A stretch of 64,000 bases of DNA from Corynebacterium callunae DSM 20147 (GTDB lineage Bacteria; Actinomycetota; Actinomycetes; Mycobacteriales; Mycobacteriaceae). The stretch lies in the NCBI RefSeq assembly GCF_000344785.1, contig NC_020506.1, forward strand, positions 868,001 through 932,000, given 5' to 3'. Below, in pieces: positions 36,786 to 48,012 of the stretch (the first letter of the stretch is position 1; every line of letters starts with the position of its first letter). Below the pieces are notes generated by a model. It searched no databases and was not told the origin of the DNA. It saw only the letters and a list, made by a program, of their open reading frames with translations. The translations under genes were made by a program, and so were the position numbers.

Positions 36786-38331
36786 GTAGCCACATGAGGG
36801 ATTCATAGACAGAATCTGGGATGACATAGCCATAAAACAGCGGCGAGAAAATAAGGAACATGGTCAGCACCACGGCCACGTACACAACCACAATTATCGA
36901 GCCACGTGTCAGCCCAGATTCCATCTTGGTGCCGCGCTGCCATAATTCGCCACAGGCCAGCGCCAATAAAACAATGGTAAATGGCACTAGGGCAGTCGCG
37001 TAGAAGAAGTACATTTGGCGATCATAGGCTGCTAGCCAGGGCAAAAAGCCAGCTGCAAAAGCTACCAGCGGAACAAGGTATCCGCGGTTTTTGCGGATGA
37101 TTAAAGACCACAGAGCCCAGATAATCACCGGCACTGTGAGCCACCAAATTGCTGGGGTGCCAAAAAGGTAAATCATGCGACGGCAGCTGCCACCGATTTC
37201 ACAAGAGATATCAGTGGAGGAGAAATAAAGGATAGGTCGGCCTGCCACCAGCCAAGACCACGGCTTGGAATCCCAGGGGTGGCTATGGCCAGAAGACGTA
37301 GTCAAAGAGCCATGGAACTCCAAAACGCTGATGTGATAGTGCAGCCAGCCAGCAATAGAATCAGGCAGAATCTGCAAAAATGAGCTGCCTGGAATAGTGC
37401 CATCTTCAGCGGCGTGGCGGTACACGGAAGTCTCAGAGGCAAACCATGCGCGCCAGCTCCAGATATAAAGCAGCACTGGCACAAGAACTAATGAGGCAAG
37501 GGCCGGGAAAACATCAAACCAAAAGGTTCCTGCGATATAGCGCCGCACTCCATAACGTTTACGCAGCCACATATCCAAAAAGACGCTGAGTAGCCCAAAG
37601 AATGCGATGTAATAAAGCCCAGACCATTTCACCGACAGTGCCAAGCCAAGGAAAATTCCGCTACTAAAACGCCACCAACGGAAGCCAAAACGCGGTCCAA
37701 ATTCCATGGGCTTAGGGTTGTCACGAACATGGTTATGGATGCGGTGATGCATCTGCTGGTGATCGCGAATTAAAGCCCAAGCAGCAAGAACAATAAAAAG
37801 CACCTGGAAAATATCCAGCATGCCAAAGCGGGAGCTTACTAATAACACTCCATCTGCCACTGCCAAGATTCCGGCGATGAAGGTGATTACCGTAGATCCG
37901 CTGAGGCGGCGAGTAATCGCCATGATGCCGAAAATAGTAAGCGTGCCAAAAAGAGCTGCCATAACGCGCCAGCCAAGGGGAGAGTATCCAAAAACCCACT
38001 CGCCAAGAGCTTCGATCTGCTTGGCTAGGGGAGGGTGGACTACCAGGCCATATCCCGGGTTTGATTCAATGCCACCGGTTACTGGATTAATCCATGAGCG
38101 CACCATATCCCAGGCTTGGGGTACATAGTGCTTTTCATCAAAAACTGGGGTGCCCGAGGCTGTTGCGCTGCTCAAACCAATAAACCTGGTGAGGATGGCA
38201 AAAAGCGCAATAATCGCCCAGGTGTAGCTATCTAGACGGGTCCACTTAAATTTTGGGGGTGCCGGCGGACAGGACCCAGCGAACATTCCGCGGTCCCGTC
38301 CCTGTTCACGAATAGCTAGGACTTGGCTCAC
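36772..38331 (-). CDS. pmt: Protein O-mannosyltransferase (GT39)
   Basis: Transfers mannose from polyprenyl-phospho-mannose to Ser/Thr of exported proteins, as known for C. glutamicum and Mycobacterium Pmt. About 519 residues with roughly ten membrane helices. The family motif TPVFDEKHYVPQAWDM carries the catalytic Asp-Glu (DE) in the first outer loop, and VVHPPLAKQIEALGEW follows. GTG 38331 is chosen over TTG 38358 because TACAAT lies exactly 7 nt upstream, fitting a leaderless start (VSQVLAIREQ). Confidence 0.92.
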   Translation of the reverse strand: MSQVLAIREQGRDRGMFAGSCPPAPPKFKWTRLDSYTWAIIALFAILTRFIGLSSATASGTPVFDEKHYVPQAWDMVRSWINPVTGGIESNPGYGLVVHPPLAKQIEALGEWVFGYSPLGWRVMAALFGTLTIFGIMAITRRLSGSTVITFIAGILAVADGVLLVSSRFGMLDIFQVLFIVLAAWALIRDHQQMHHRIHNHVRDNPKPMEFGPRFGFRWWRFSSGIFLGLALSVKWSGLYYIAFFGLLSVFLDMWLRKRYGVRRYIAGTFWFDVFPALASLVLVPVLLYIWSWRAWFASETSVYRHAAEDGTIPGSSFLQILPDSIAGWLHYHISVLEFHGSLTTSSGHSHPWDSKPWSWLVAGRPILYFSSTDISCEIGGSCRRMIYLFGTPAIWWLTVPVIIWALWSLIIRKNRGYLVPLVAFAAGFLPWLAAYDRQMYFFYATALVPFTIVLLALACGELWQRGTKMESGLTRGSIIVVVYVAVVLTMFLIFSPLFYGYVIPDSVYESLMWLPSWR

Positions 38332-38338
38332 TCGGTTG

Positions 38339-38344
38339 ATTGTA
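38339..38344 (-). promoter_or_regulatory. Putative -10 box for leaderless pmt
   Basis: TACAAT reading leftward, 7 nt before GTG 38331; a near-consensus hexamer that argues against the longer TTG start. Confidence 0.55.
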
Positions 38345-38378
38345 GAGCCTTGGAGCAAAATTGTGGGAAGCTATATGC

Positions 38379-39224
38379 ATGCATGTTGCTGAAATTACTT
38401 TGCCCACCGGAATTATTATCGCGGCTACTCCGCTCGGCAACATTGGGGATGCCTCTCCGCGTTTGGCCTATGCGCTAGCTCATGCCACCGTGGTGGCCGC
38501 TGAAGATACTCGCCGCACCTCCGCCTTGGCAGCTGCTTTGGGAGTGGAAATTTCCGGCCAATTGATTTCCAATTTTGACCATAATGAGGTGGCGCGCGTG
38601 GAGCGCCTTATCGAGGCAGCACACACCGGAACTGTCTTGGTAGTTAGTGATGCTGGTATGCCGGTGGTTTCTGATCCTGGCTTTGCCCTCATCGACGCCG
38701 CTCATGATGCCGGAGTCCCGGTGACTTGTTTCCCCGGACCTTCAGCAGTTCCCACCGCCTTGGCACTATCTGGATTGCACGTTGGCAGATTTGCCTTTGA
38801 TGGTTTTGCACCACGCAAGCAGGGGGCACGCCTCGAGTGGCTCGAAACTCTCAAGACTGAAAAGCGCGCTGTATGTTTCTTCGAATCACCCCACAGAATT
38901 CAAGACACGCTTGCCGACGCCGCTCTCGTCCTTGGTGACCGCCGTGCAGCTGTGTGCCGCGAACTGTCTAAAACTTATGAGCAAGTTAAGCGTGGCACTT
39001 TGCCAGAGCTAGCTGCTTGGGCTGTTGATGGTGTGCGTGGTGAGATCACCGTGGTCATCGAGGGAGCGGGTGCAATTGAGGTTGATGTTGAGTCGCTAAT
39101 TGGTGTTGCAGAGGAGCGAGTTGCAGCCGGCGAAAGATTAAAAGAAGTTTGTGCAGACCTGGCTAAAACCTATGGAGTAGGTAAAAAAGACCTCTATGAT
39201 GGCGTAATTTCTTCCCGAAATTAG
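38379..39224 (+). CDS. rsmI: 16S rRNA (cytidine-1402-2'-O)-methyltransferase
   Basis: 281-residue tetrapyrrole-methylase-fold enzyme that methylates the ribose of C1402 at the decoding centre. Signatures are IIAATPLGNIGDASPRL, AAEDTRRTSAL, VVSDAGMPVVSDPG (SAM site) and CFPGPSAVPTALALSGL. ATG 38379 is used; a TTG at 38361 in frame is less likely. Divergent from pmt, same pair as in Mycobacterium. Confidence 0.93.
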   Translation: MHVAEITLPTGIIIAATPLGNIGDASPRLAYALAHATVVAAEDTRRTSALAAALGVEISGQLISNFDHNEVARVERLIEAAHTGTVLVVSDAGMPVVSDPGFALIDAAHDAGVPVTCFPGPSAVPTALALSGLHVGRFAFDGFAPRKQGARLEWLETLKTEKRAVCFFESPHRIQDTLADAALVLGDRRAAVCRELSKTYEQVKRGTLPELAAWAVDGVRGEITVVIEGAGAIEVDVESLIGVAEERVAAGERLKEVCADLAKTYGVGKKDLYDGVISSRN

Positions 39225-39229
39225 AGATC

Positions 39230-39246
39230 GTTACACTATTGTGACC
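39230..39246. promoter_or_regulatory. Candidate MtrA site far upstream of betP
   Basis: GTTACACTATTGTGACC: perfect fit to the GTNAC-N6-GTNAC direct repeat known for the regulator MtrA. It ends 129 bp before the betP ATG, an activator-like position; betP is a reported MtrA target in C. glutamicum. Confidence 0.6.
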
Positions 39247-39375
39247 TTCATATAGGTTTTTAGGGCGCTTACTGCGGGTTAGTGCTGTCACGAAATTATC
39301 AAGATGCCGCATTTCCCATCCGTTTAAGTGGTTTTGGGTTTGCTATATAGGTTCTATCCAGCCACAGTGGGTTAT

Positions 39376-41160
39376 ATGACTACATCTGACCCAAATTCCA
39401 AACCGATCGTGGAGGATGCACATTCAGAGCAAGTCACCGCGACCGAGGAATTGGCTGGACTGCTGAAAAACCCCGATGTGGGCGAGCAACTAGCGGATTT
39501 TGAAGAAGAAATTGTCTTTGAAAGTGAAAGCGAGACGGCTTCACTTGATTGGACCGTAATTATCCCAGCGCTGGCTGTTGTTTTGGCAACGGTGGTCTGG
39601 GGCATTGGCTTTAATGAGAGCTTTTCCAAAGTGGCTGGATCCGCATTGGGATTTGTTGTAAACAATCTAGGTTGGGCATTCGTCCTCTTCGGCACAGTAT
39701 TCGTATTTTTTGCGATCGCCATCGCGGCCAGCAAATTTGGACAAATACGCCTTGGGCGAATTGATGAAGCACCCGAATTTAGGACAGTGTCCTGGATTTC
39801 CATGATGTTTGCTGCTGGCATGGGCATTGGCTTGATGTTCTACGGAACCTCCGAACCCTTGACTTTTTATCGTAATGGCGTGCCTGGACACCAGACACAT
39901 GAAGTTGGCACTGCGATGGCATCAACCATGTTCCACTGGACGTTGCATCCCTGGGCTATTTACGCAATCGTCGGTCTTGCCATTGCTTATTCAACTTACC
40001 GAGTTGGACGAAAGCAGCTGCTAAGCTCCGCCTTCGTTCCTCTTATTGGTGAAAAGGGGGCTGAAGGCTGGCCTGGCAAGCTCATTGACATCCTGGCAAT
40101 TATCGCCACTGTTTTTGGTACTGCATGTTCTCTTGGACTTGGCGCCATGCAGATTGGCGCGGGTCTTTCAGCCGCCGGAATCATTGAAAGTCCAAGCCAG
40201 TGGACTGTGCTGGGCATTGTGAGCATTTTGACCTTGGCTTTTCTCATCTCTGCGGTTTCTGGCGTGGGCAAGGGAATTCAATATCTTTCTAATGCCAATA
40301 TGATCCTCGCTGCACTCCTGGCCATTTTTGTTTTTGTGGTTGGCCCGACCATTTCCGTCCTCAACCTCATCCCAGGTTCCCTCGGAAACTACCTCTCCAG
40401 CTTCTTTGAAATGGCTGGACGCACCGCCATGAGTGCTGATGGTACTGCCGGTGAGTGGTTAAGCAGCTGGACCATCTTCTACTGGGCATGGTGGATTTCT
40501 TGGTCCCCATTTGTAGGAATGTTCTTGGCTCGAATTTCTCGAGGTCGCAGCATCCGTGAGTTTATTGTCGGAGTGATGCTAGTTCCAGCCGGCGTATCCA
40601 CCGTGTGGTTCTCCATCTTTGGAGGCACGGCCATCGTCTTTGAACAAGACAGCAAGTCAATCTGGGGTGAAGGCTCCGCGCAAGAGCAGCTCTTCGCTTT
40701 GCTGCACTCCCTTCCAGGCGGTCAGATCGCTGGCATTATTGCGATGGTGCTTTTAGGTACCTTCTTCATTACTTCCGCAGACTCTGCATCTACCGTTATG
40801 GGAACCATGAGCCAGCGGGGCAGCCTCGAACCAAATAAGGGTGTTACTGCTGCCTGGGGCATTGCTACCGCAGCTATTGGTTTGACCCTTTTGCTTTCTG
40901 GTGGTGATGATGCGCTCAATAACCTTCAAAATGTCACCATTGTGGCGGCAACGCCATTCCTCTTTGTGATCGTCGGATTGATGTTTGCGCTGGTCAAAGA
41001 TCTCAGCAATGACATAATTTATGTCGATTACCGTGAGCAAATGAAGTTCAATGCGCGCTTGGCGCGCGAGCGCCGAGTGCACAATGAGCACCTCAAACGC
41101 GAGCTCGCCGCTAAACGACGCCGTGAACGACAGGCTCAGCGCGTCTTAAAGCATCGCTAA
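39376..41160 (+). CDS. betP: Glycine betaine:Na+ symporter BetP (BCCT family)
   Basis: Osmotically activated betaine uptake carrier. 594 residues: an acidic cytoplasmic N-terminus (about 1-60), twelve helices and a basic C-terminal osmosensing helix ([25 protein letters not shown]). The helix-3 glycine stretch [12 protein letters not shown] and the substrate-box tryptophan region ([16 protein letters not shown]) match C. glutamicum BetP closely. Start [15 protein letters not shown] at 39376 agrees with the known N-terminus; an upstream frame from 39328 is rejected. A TATATAGG hexamer region lies 21-30 bp upstream. Confidence 0.96.
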   Translation: MTTSDPNSKPIVEDAHSEQVTATEELAGLLKNPDVGEQLADFEEEIVFESESETASLDWTVIIPALAVVLATVVWGIGFNESFSKVAGSALGFVVNNLGWAFVLFGTVFVFFAIAIAASKFGQIRLGRIDEAPEFRTVSWISMMFAAGMGIGLMFYGTSEPLTFYRNGVPGHQTHEVGTAMASTMFHWTLHPWAIYAIVGLAIAYSTYRVGRKQLLSSAFVPLIGEKGAEGWPGKLIDILAIIATVFGTACSLGLGAMQIGAGLSAAGIIESPSQWTVLGIVSILTLAFLISAVSGVGKGIQYLSNANMILAALLAIFVFVVGPTISVLNLIPGSLGNYLSSFFEMAGRTAMSADGTAGEWLSSWTIFYWAWWISWSPFVGMFLARISRGRSIREFIVGVMLVPAGVSTVWFSIFGGTAIVFEQDSKSIWGEGSAQEQLFALLHSLPGGQIAGIIAMVLLGTFFITSADSASTVMGTMSQRGSLEPNKGVTAAWGIATAAIGLTLLLSGGDDALNNLQNVTIVAATPFLFVIVGLMFALVKDLSNDIIYVDYREQMKFNARLARERRVHNEHLKRELAAKRRRERQAQRVLKHR

Positions 41161-41210
41161 GGGCAACCTCGATACCCCTTAAAGGCCGGGCATAAATTAA
41201 GGTGTAAAGC

Positions 41211-43043
41211 ATGACGAAGAACGTGCTTGTATCTGTTGCCTGGCCGTACGCAAACGGACCCCGCCACATTGGACATGTGGCGGGGTTCGGCGTCCCCTCT
41301 GACGTGTTCGCAAGATTCCAGCGAATGTCCGGAAACAACGTCCTCATGGTTTCAGGCACCGATGAGCATGGCACCCCACTTTTGGTGCAGGCCGACAAAG
41401 AAGGCGTAAGCGTTCAGGAGTTGGCTGATAAATACAACCGCCAAATCGTAGAAGATCTTTCCGGTCTGGGCTTGTCCTATGACCTCTTCACCCGCACCAC
41501 CACTTCCAATCACTACGCAGTTGTGCAGGAGCTCTTCCGTGGGCTTTATGACAACGGCTACATGATCAAGGAGACCACTCTTGGTGCAATTTCACCTTCA
41601 ACTGGTCGTACCCTGCCAGACCGCTATATCGAAGGCACCTGCCCAATCTGTGGCGCTGATGGAGCTCGTGGCGACCAGTGCGATAACTGTGGTAACCAGC
41701 TAGACCCTTCCGACTTGATCAATCCTGTTTCTAAGATCAATGGTGAAACCCCCAACTTTGTAGAGACCGAGCACTTCCTGCTTGATCTTCCAGCTTTGGC
41801 TGAAGCACTTACCGAGTGGCTTAAGGGCCGTGAAGATTGGCGCCCCAACGTACTTAAGTTCTCCCTCAACCTGTTGGAGGACATTCGTCCCCGCGCAATG
41901 AGCCGAGATATCGACTGGGGTATCCCAATTCCAGTTGAGGGTTGGCAGGATAACAACGCCAAGAAGCTTTATGTGTGGTTCGACGCGGTGGTTGGCTATC
42001 TCTCTGCATCCATCGAATGGGCTTACCGCAATGGCGACCCAGAGGCATGGCGTACCTTCTGGAATGATCCAGAAACCAAGTCCTACTACTTCATGGGCAA
42101 GGACAACATCACCTTCCACTCCCAGATTTGGCCTGCCGAACTACTCGGATATGCAGGTTTGGGTTCTCGTGGCGGTGAGGTAGGAGACCTCGGGGTCCTC
42201 AACCTACCTACCGAGGTTGTGTCCTCTGAGTTCCTTACCATGTCCGGATCTAAGTTCTCCTCCTCCAAGGGCGTTGTTATCTACGTCAAGGACTTCCTTA
42301 AGGAATTCGGAGCAGATCCATTGCGCTATTTCATCGCGGTGGCTGGACCAGAGAATAACGACACCGACTTCACCTGGGATGAATTTGTCCGTCGCGTGAA
42401 CAACGAGCTGGCCAATGGCTGGGGCAACCTGGTTAACCGCACTGTCTCCATGGCTCATAAGAACTTCGGTGAAGTTCCAGTTCCTGGCGCTTTGGAAGAA
42501 GCCGACCAAAAGATTCTGGATCTCGCTACCGCTACCTTTGAATCAGTTGCTGCCAACCTGGAGCAGTCCAAGTTCAAGGCCGGCATCACCGAGGTCATGC
42601 ACGTGGTTGGCGAGGCAAATGCCTACATTGCTGACCAAGAGCCTTGGAAGCTGGCAAAGGATGACACCCAGCGTGAGCGCCTTGCAACCGTATTGTGGAC
42701 TGCTCTGCAGGTAGTTTCTGACTGCAACACCATGCTCACCCCATACCTGCCTCACACCGCGCAAAAGGTACATGAGACCCTAGGCCGTGATGGTATTTGG
42801 GCAGCCAGCCCCCAGATCGTGGAAGTCAAAAATGATTCCCCACGTTTGCCAATCGGTGTGGGACTGCCTGACCCTGAGCACACCTACCCAGTGATCATGG
42901 GTGACTACAAGACGCAGCTGGCCAGGTGGGAGCGTATCGACGTAGTACCAGGAACTCACTTGGAGAAGCCAGCACCACTGATCGCCAAGTTGGATCCAGA
43001 ACTTGGTGAAACCGGCCCAGAGTGGGCACCAGTTCAGAAATAA
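41211..43043 (+). CDS. metS: Methionyl-tRNA synthetase
   Basis: Charges tRNA-Met. 610 residues: class I HIGH motif as HIGH in [12 protein letters not shown], the zinc knuckle [17 protein letters not shown], and the KMSKS motif as KFSSSKG. There is no C-terminal EMAP-type tRNA-binding domain. Matches the C. glutamicum MetS length. Closed by a strong terminator. Confidence 0.97.
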   Translation: MTKNVLVSVAWPYANGPRHIGHVAGFGVPSDVFARFQRMSGNNVLMVSGTDEHGTPLLVQADKEGVSVQELADKYNRQIVEDLSGLGLSYDLFTRTTTSNHYAVVQELFRGLYDNGYMIKETTLGAISPSTGRTLPDRYIEGTCPICGADGARGDQCDNCGNQLDPSDLINPVSKINGETPNFVETEHFLLDLPALAEALTEWLKGREDWRPNVLKFSLNLLEDIRPRAMSRDIDWGIPIPVEGWQDNNAKKLYVWFDAVVGYLSASIEWAYRNGDPEAWRTFWNDPETKSYYFMGKDNITFHSQIWPAELLGYAGLGSRGGEVGDLGVLNLPTEVVSSEFLTMSGSKFSSSKGVVIYVKDFLKEFGADPLRYFIAVAGPENNDTDFTWDEFVRRVNNELANGWGNLVNRTVSMAHKNFGEVPVPGALEEADQKILDLATATFESVAANLEQSKFKAGITEVMHVVGEANAYIADQEPWKLAKDDTQRERLATVLWTALQVVSDCNTMLTPYLPHTAQKVHETLGRDGIWAASPQIVEVKNDSPRLPIGVGLPDPEHTYPVIMGDYKTQLARWERIDVVPGTHLEKPAPLIAKLDPELGETGPEWAPVQK

Positions 43044-43051
43044 TTACTAAT

Positions 43052-43084
43052 AAGGCAGGTCACTTGCGGGTGACCTGCCTTTTT
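43052..43084 (+). terminator. Terminator after metS
   Basis: Perfect stem AAGGCAGGTCA / TGACCTGCCTT with an 8-nt loop and T run, 8 nt after the stop. Confidence 0.92.
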
Positions 43085-43142
43085 GGGTGAATGGGGGTAG
43101 GAGGGGGCCGTGATGTCCCACCGGTGGTGTTAGGTGGAGGAC

Positions 43143-45194
43143 ATGAACACAACAAGAGAAGAAGCAAATACCTTATTAGCCGGCATTGCTGGTCCCGGCG
43201 CCCAATTACGCGATGACCAATGGCTAGCAATTGATGCCTTGGTTAATAAGAAACAGCGCATGCTAGTGGTGCAAAGAACTGGTTGGGGCAAATCAGCCGT
43301 TTATTTTATTGCCGCCAAACTATTGCGTGCCAGGGGAGCTGGGGCCGCCGTGATTATTTCCCCGCTATTGGCACTGATGCGCAACCAGGTGGCAGCAGCT
43401 GAGCGCGCCGGGATCAAAGCAGCAACTCTAAACAGCGCCAATATGAAGCAGTGGGAAGATATTGAAAAGAGCGTCATCGGGGGAGATGTTGATGTGCTCT
43501 TAATTTCTCCGGAACGCCTTAATAATCCAGATTTCCGCAGTAGTATTTTGCCACGTCTAGCTGCAGAGACTGGGCTGGTAGTAGTAGATGAGGCGCACTG
43601 TATTTCTGACTGGGGACATGATTTCCGCCCAGATTATCGTCGTATTAGAGATCTACTTGCCGGCCTCGGTGCACAGGTTCCAGTGCTGGCAACTACTGCA
43701 ACAGCAAATGACCGCGTGGTGGAGGATGTACGGGCGCAATTAGGTGAGGGGACAGGTGTTCTCAGAGGCGAGCTGGACCGTGATTCGCTTTATCTCTCTG
43801 TGGTTAATTTGGAAGATTCCACCCTCCGGGCAGCTTGGCTGGCAACCCACCTTAAAGAGCTTAAAGGTTCTGGAATTATCTATTGCCTCACGGTTTCTGC
43901 CGCTCATGACCTTGCTGATGCACTTAAAGCACTGGGGTGGGAAGTGGCCGCTTATACCGGTAGAACCGAGGCAGGAGAGCGGGAACGCTTAGAACAAGCC
44001 TTGTTAAACAATGAACTTAAAGCTCTCATTGCTACCTCTGCTTTGGGAATGGGATTTGATAAACCAGATTTAGGTTTTGTGGTGCACCTCGGTTCCCCAA
44101 GTTCTCCTGTGTCCTATTACCAGCAAATCGGCCGTGCCGGGCGTGGCACAGACCATGCAGATGTAATTTTGCTGCCCGGTGTAGAAGACAAGGCTATTTG
44201 GGAGTATTTCGCGTCGGTATCCTTCCCAGCAGAAGAAGTAGTGCGACAGTTACTTAGCGTTTTAACCACCGAAGCTCAATCAACGGTCAAGCTGGAATCT
44301 CAAGTAGATCTTTCTCGTTCGCGACTGGAACAGGTGCTAAAAGTTCTTGATGTTGATGGTGCAGTAGATCGTGTTCGTGGAGGTTGGGTTTCCACTGGGC
44401 AGGAATGGACTTATGATGCCCCGCGCTACGCTGGACTCCAAGAAGCCAGGCATGCAGAAGAAGTAGCAATGCTGGAATACCAGCGTTCGACCTCTTGTCG
44501 CATGCTCTTTTTGCGCCAGCAGCTAGATGATATTCACGCGACTGTTCCTTGCGGGCGCTGCGATAATTGCACTGGCCATAAATGGAGTGAAAATATTGAT
44601 AGTGGAATTAATCTGCAGGTGGAACAACAGTTAAAGTCTCCTGGAGTGCGGCTTCCGGCACGTAAGATGTGGCCGAGTGGAATTAGCGTAAAGGGAAAAA
44701 TTTCCGGAATTAAGGAAGGACGAGCACTGGGCCGACTAAACGATATCGGGCGTGGACCTGCACTAAAGCAGTTGCTAGAAAGTGGACACTTTATTGAAGA
44801 TCCCTGGATGGGTCGAATTATTGAAGTACTCAAGAACTGGGATTGGCAACAACGTCCAGCGAACGTAGTGGCATTGGGAAAACCCGATGTGCAGGCAACT
44901 GCTTTAACAGTGGAGGTGGCACAGGCGATTGCGCGCATCGGGCGAATGAATTTTGCCGGTTTACTTAATGTTGCTCCAGGTGCTGTGGAGGTTACCGCTC
45001 AAAACTCCGCCTATCGGGTTGAAGGATTGTTAAATCAGTGGGATTGGTCTGCTGGGCTGCAATTGGTGGACGGGCCGGTGCTCTTGGTGACTGACCTTTT
45101 TGATACTGGTTGGTCTGTCACTGTGGCAGGAACTGGAATTGCACAGCGCAGTTCTTTAGATGTTTTGCCTTTTGCCTTGGCTAGTCGGGGATAA
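43143..45194 (+). CDS. recQ: RecQ-family ATP-dependent DNA helicase
   Basis: 683 residues. Helicase core: Q-rich LRDDQWLAIDAL, Walker A variant QRTGWGKSAVYF, DEAH in VVVDEAHCISDWGHDFR (RecQ signature), and QQIGRAGRG. A zinc-binding module with CRMLF..C..CDNC follows (about 455-490). The C-terminal 180 residues do not show a clear HRDC domain. Walker A GWGKS instead of GxGKS is usual in this actinobacterial subgroup. ATG 43143 has GTGGAGG upstream; GTG 43134 is an alternative. Its end overlaps the cyclase gene by 14 bp. Confidence 0.9.
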   Translation: MNTTREEANTLLAGIAGPGAQLRDDQWLAIDALVNKKQRMLVVQRTGWGKSAVYFIAAKLLRARGAGAAVIISPLLALMRNQVAAAERAGIKAATLNSANMKQWEDIEKSVIGGDVDVLLISPERLNNPDFRSSILPRLAAETGLVVVDEAHCISDWGHDFRPDYRRIRDLLAGLGAQVPVLATTATANDRVVEDVRAQLGEGTGVLRGELDRDSLYLSVVNLEDSTLRAAWLATHLKELKGSGIIYCLTVSAAHDLADALKALGWEVAAYTGRTEAGERERLEQALLNNELKALIATSALGMGFDKPDLGFVVHLGSPSSPVSYYQQIGRAGRGTDHADVILLPGVEDKAIWEYFASVSFPAEEVVRQLLSVLTTEAQSTVKLESQVDLSRSRLEQVLKVLDVDGAVDRVRGGWVSTGQEWTYDAPRYAGLQEARHAEEVAMLEYQRSTSCRMLFLRQQLDDIHATVPCGRCDNCTGHKWSENIDSGINLQVEQQLKSPGVRLPARKMWPSGISVKGKISGIKEGRALGRLNDIGRGPALKQLLESGHFIEDPWMGRIIEVLKNWDWQQRPANVVALGKPDVQATALTVEVAQAIARIGRMNFAGLLNVAPGAVEVTAQNSAYRVEGLLNQWDWSAGLQLVDGPVLLVTDLFDTGWSVTVAGTGIAQRSSLDVLPFALASRG

Positions 45195-45798
45195 GCGCTA
45201 TCGGTCGAACCGGAAAGCTGGCACCTGAGCGAGGTACTGGCCAAGGACAAGCCAGATGTGCGCCAAGCGGCGGGACTTTTTCCAGATTGCACATATTTTC
45301 TATCTGCCAATGGTCATGATGTAACCACCAGTGCTGGGCTTCTAATGTGGGATCAGTATCGGGAAGGTCGTGGCCAATGGCGATTACGCCTTTGAGATGC
45401 AGATATTCCAGAGCGTTAATGGACCACCCTGGAGCAATTCCTGTTCGGCCCCACGTCCAACCGGTGTGCAAGGCTACGAAGCTACCTGTCTGAATTTCTC
45501 CATATTGAGATTCAAAGGATGTGAGCTCGGCAGGAGTAATTAAGCTTTCTTGAGGGAAACTCACTCTATATATAGGTAGGTAGGTTTCTTGAACCGGAAT
45601 CTGATCCAAGGTTCTGCCGGTGGGGTCAAAATGGGCCGGGGCATCAACATGAGTTCCCCAGGGGCCGACCAGGTGATAGCGGTGCATGAGGAAGCCGTCT
45701 TGAGAGATCTCGGAAACAACGTCAACCTCTTCATCCGGATCGCCCGGATAATGGGGTTGACCTGGATGAAAGGCATGGGAGAGATCGATGATCTGCAT
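45181..45798 (-). CDS. Cyclase-family metal hydrolase (kynurenine formamidase-like)
   Basis: 205 residues. HxGTHxDxPxH metal motif is present as WGTHVDAPAHFDPTG, preceded by LSHAFHPGQPHYPGD, defining the putative cyclase family (PF04199 type). Members hydrolyse amides such as formylkynurenine or carbonyl-linked rings; the substrate is unknown and no tryptophan-degradation genes are nearby. The reading frame is open to 46071, but the ATG at 45798 has TATTCT 6 nt upstream, suggesting a leaderless start. Confidence 0.82.
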   Translation of the reverse strand: MQIIDLSHAFHPGQPHYPGDPDEEVDVVSEISQDGFLMHRYHLVGPWGTHVDAPAHFDPTGRTLDQIPVQETYLPIYRVSFPQESLITPAELTSFESQYGEIQTGSFVALHTGWTWGRTGIAPGWSINALEYLHLKGVIAIGHDLPDTDPTLEAQHWWLHHDHWQIENMCNLEKVPPLGAHLACPWPVPRSGASFPVRPIALIPD

Positions 45799-45803
45799 GC
45801 GTC

Positions 45804-45810
45804 TAGAATA
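45804..45810. promoter_or_regulatory. Overlapping divergent -10 boxes (cyclase and tatD)
   Basis: The same 7 bp reads TAGAAT (45804-45809) toward tatD and TATTCT (45810-45805) toward the cyclase gene; the two ATGs are only 21 bp apart. Confidence 0.5.
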
Positions 45811-45819
45811 AAGGCCAAT

Positions 45820-46644
45820 ATGTCTAAGAAGAAGCCACGCCCTATACCTGTCCCTGCTCAATTTATTCCGCAGCTCATCGATGCGCATACCCATCTTGCT
45901 TCCTGCGGCGGTGACACCGCTGAATTGCTCAAGCGCGCCCACGAAGCCGGCGTCGAAAAGCTTTGTACAGTCGGTGATGGTCTCGCAGAGGCCGAACTTG
46001 CCCTGCAAGCGGCGCAGGAATTTAACAATGTTTATGCAGCTTGCGCGATTCATCCAACTAAGGCCGATCAATTGGATGCTGCAGCGCGCCAGCGTTTAAG
46101 TGAGATGGCGCAGGATCCTGCTTGTGTTGCCATCGGTGAAACTGGATTGGATACCTATTGGATAACTCATGATCCGGAAAACACCGCATCTTTGGAGGTT
46201 CAGGAAGAGGCATTGCGTTGGCATATTGATTTGGCGGTCAATTCCGGCAAAGCCTTAATGATTCACAACCGAGAAGCTGATGCTGATTTGATGCGCGTGC
46301 TGGGTAGTGCACCACGTCCCGAGAACACAATTTTGCACTGTTTTTCCTCGCCTTTGGGTGTAGCAAAAGAAGCTTTGGAACGTGGATATATCTTAAGTTT
46401 TGCCGGAAATGTTACTTTTAAGCGCAATGAGGAGCTGCGTGAGGCTGCCAGAATTGCTCCATTAGAGCAGATTTTTATTGAAACTGATGCGCCTTATATG
46501 ACTCCGGAGCCTTTCCGCGGATCGCGAAATGAGCCTTCACTAATTGGCCATACGGCGCTTTGTATCGCAGAGGTGCGAGGCATGGCGGTGGAGGAATTGG
46601 CTGTGGCACTTTCCGCCAATTTTGATCGGGTTTATCATTCCTGA
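45820..46644 (+). CDS. tatD: TatD-family metal-dependent DNase/hydrolase
   Basis: 274 residues, TIM-barrel hydrolase. First metal motif LIDAHTHLA, then GETGLD with downstream His in QEEALRWHIDLA, IHNRE, HCFSS and the final ETDAPYM. These match TatD DNases, which process DNA 3' ends. The frame extends upstream to 45589, but that would overlap the cyclase gene; ATG 45820 (MSKKKPRPIPVP) is used. Precedes rpf2-ksgA-ispE as in Mycobacterium. Confidence 0.93.
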   Translation: MSKKKPRPIPVPAQFIPQLIDAHTHLASCGGDTAELLKRAHEAGVEKLCTVGDGLAEAELALQAAQEFNNVYAACAIHPTKADQLDAAARQRLSEMAQDPACVAIGETGLDTYWITHDPENTASLEVQEEALRWHIDLAVNSGKALMIHNREADADLMRVLGSAPRPENTILHCFSSPLGVAKEALERGYILSFAGNVTFKRNEELREAARIAPLEQIFIETDAPYMTPEPFRGSRNEPSLIGHTALCIAEVRGMAVEELAVALSANFDRVYHS

Positions 46645-46771
46645 AGCCCATAATGTGACGCAACACACTCTTTTGAGGTTGGCCGTGGTCAGTTGTAGGG
46701 GATGGGGCGGATGTTACTGAAGTTTAATTGGGAGACGTCATTGGCGTTTTGCTTCTAGACGGGGTCATTTT

Positions 46772-46787
46772 GTTACCGTATTGTGAT
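46772..46787. promoter_or_regulatory. Candidate MtrA site in the rpf2 promoter
   Basis: GTTACCGTATTGTGAT fits GTNAC-N6-GTNAC with one mismatch and shares 13 of 16 positions, including TATTGTGA, with the betP site. It overlaps a possible -35 (TTACCG), a repressor-like position 37 bp before the ATG. Confidence 0.5.
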
Positions 46788-46821
46788 TAATTGTTCATAC
46801 CCCGAGAGTGAAGAAGTTTAA

Positions 46822-47976
<1,155 letters not shown>

Positions 47977-48012
47977 TAGAAATCTCGCATCCTGCAGGTA
48001 GATTGGGATGCT

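Noticed and set aside
46782..46797. GlxR (cAMP receptor) site TGTGATTAATTGTTCA before rpf2
   Set aside because: The left half fits TGTGA but the right half matches TCACA at only two of five positions.
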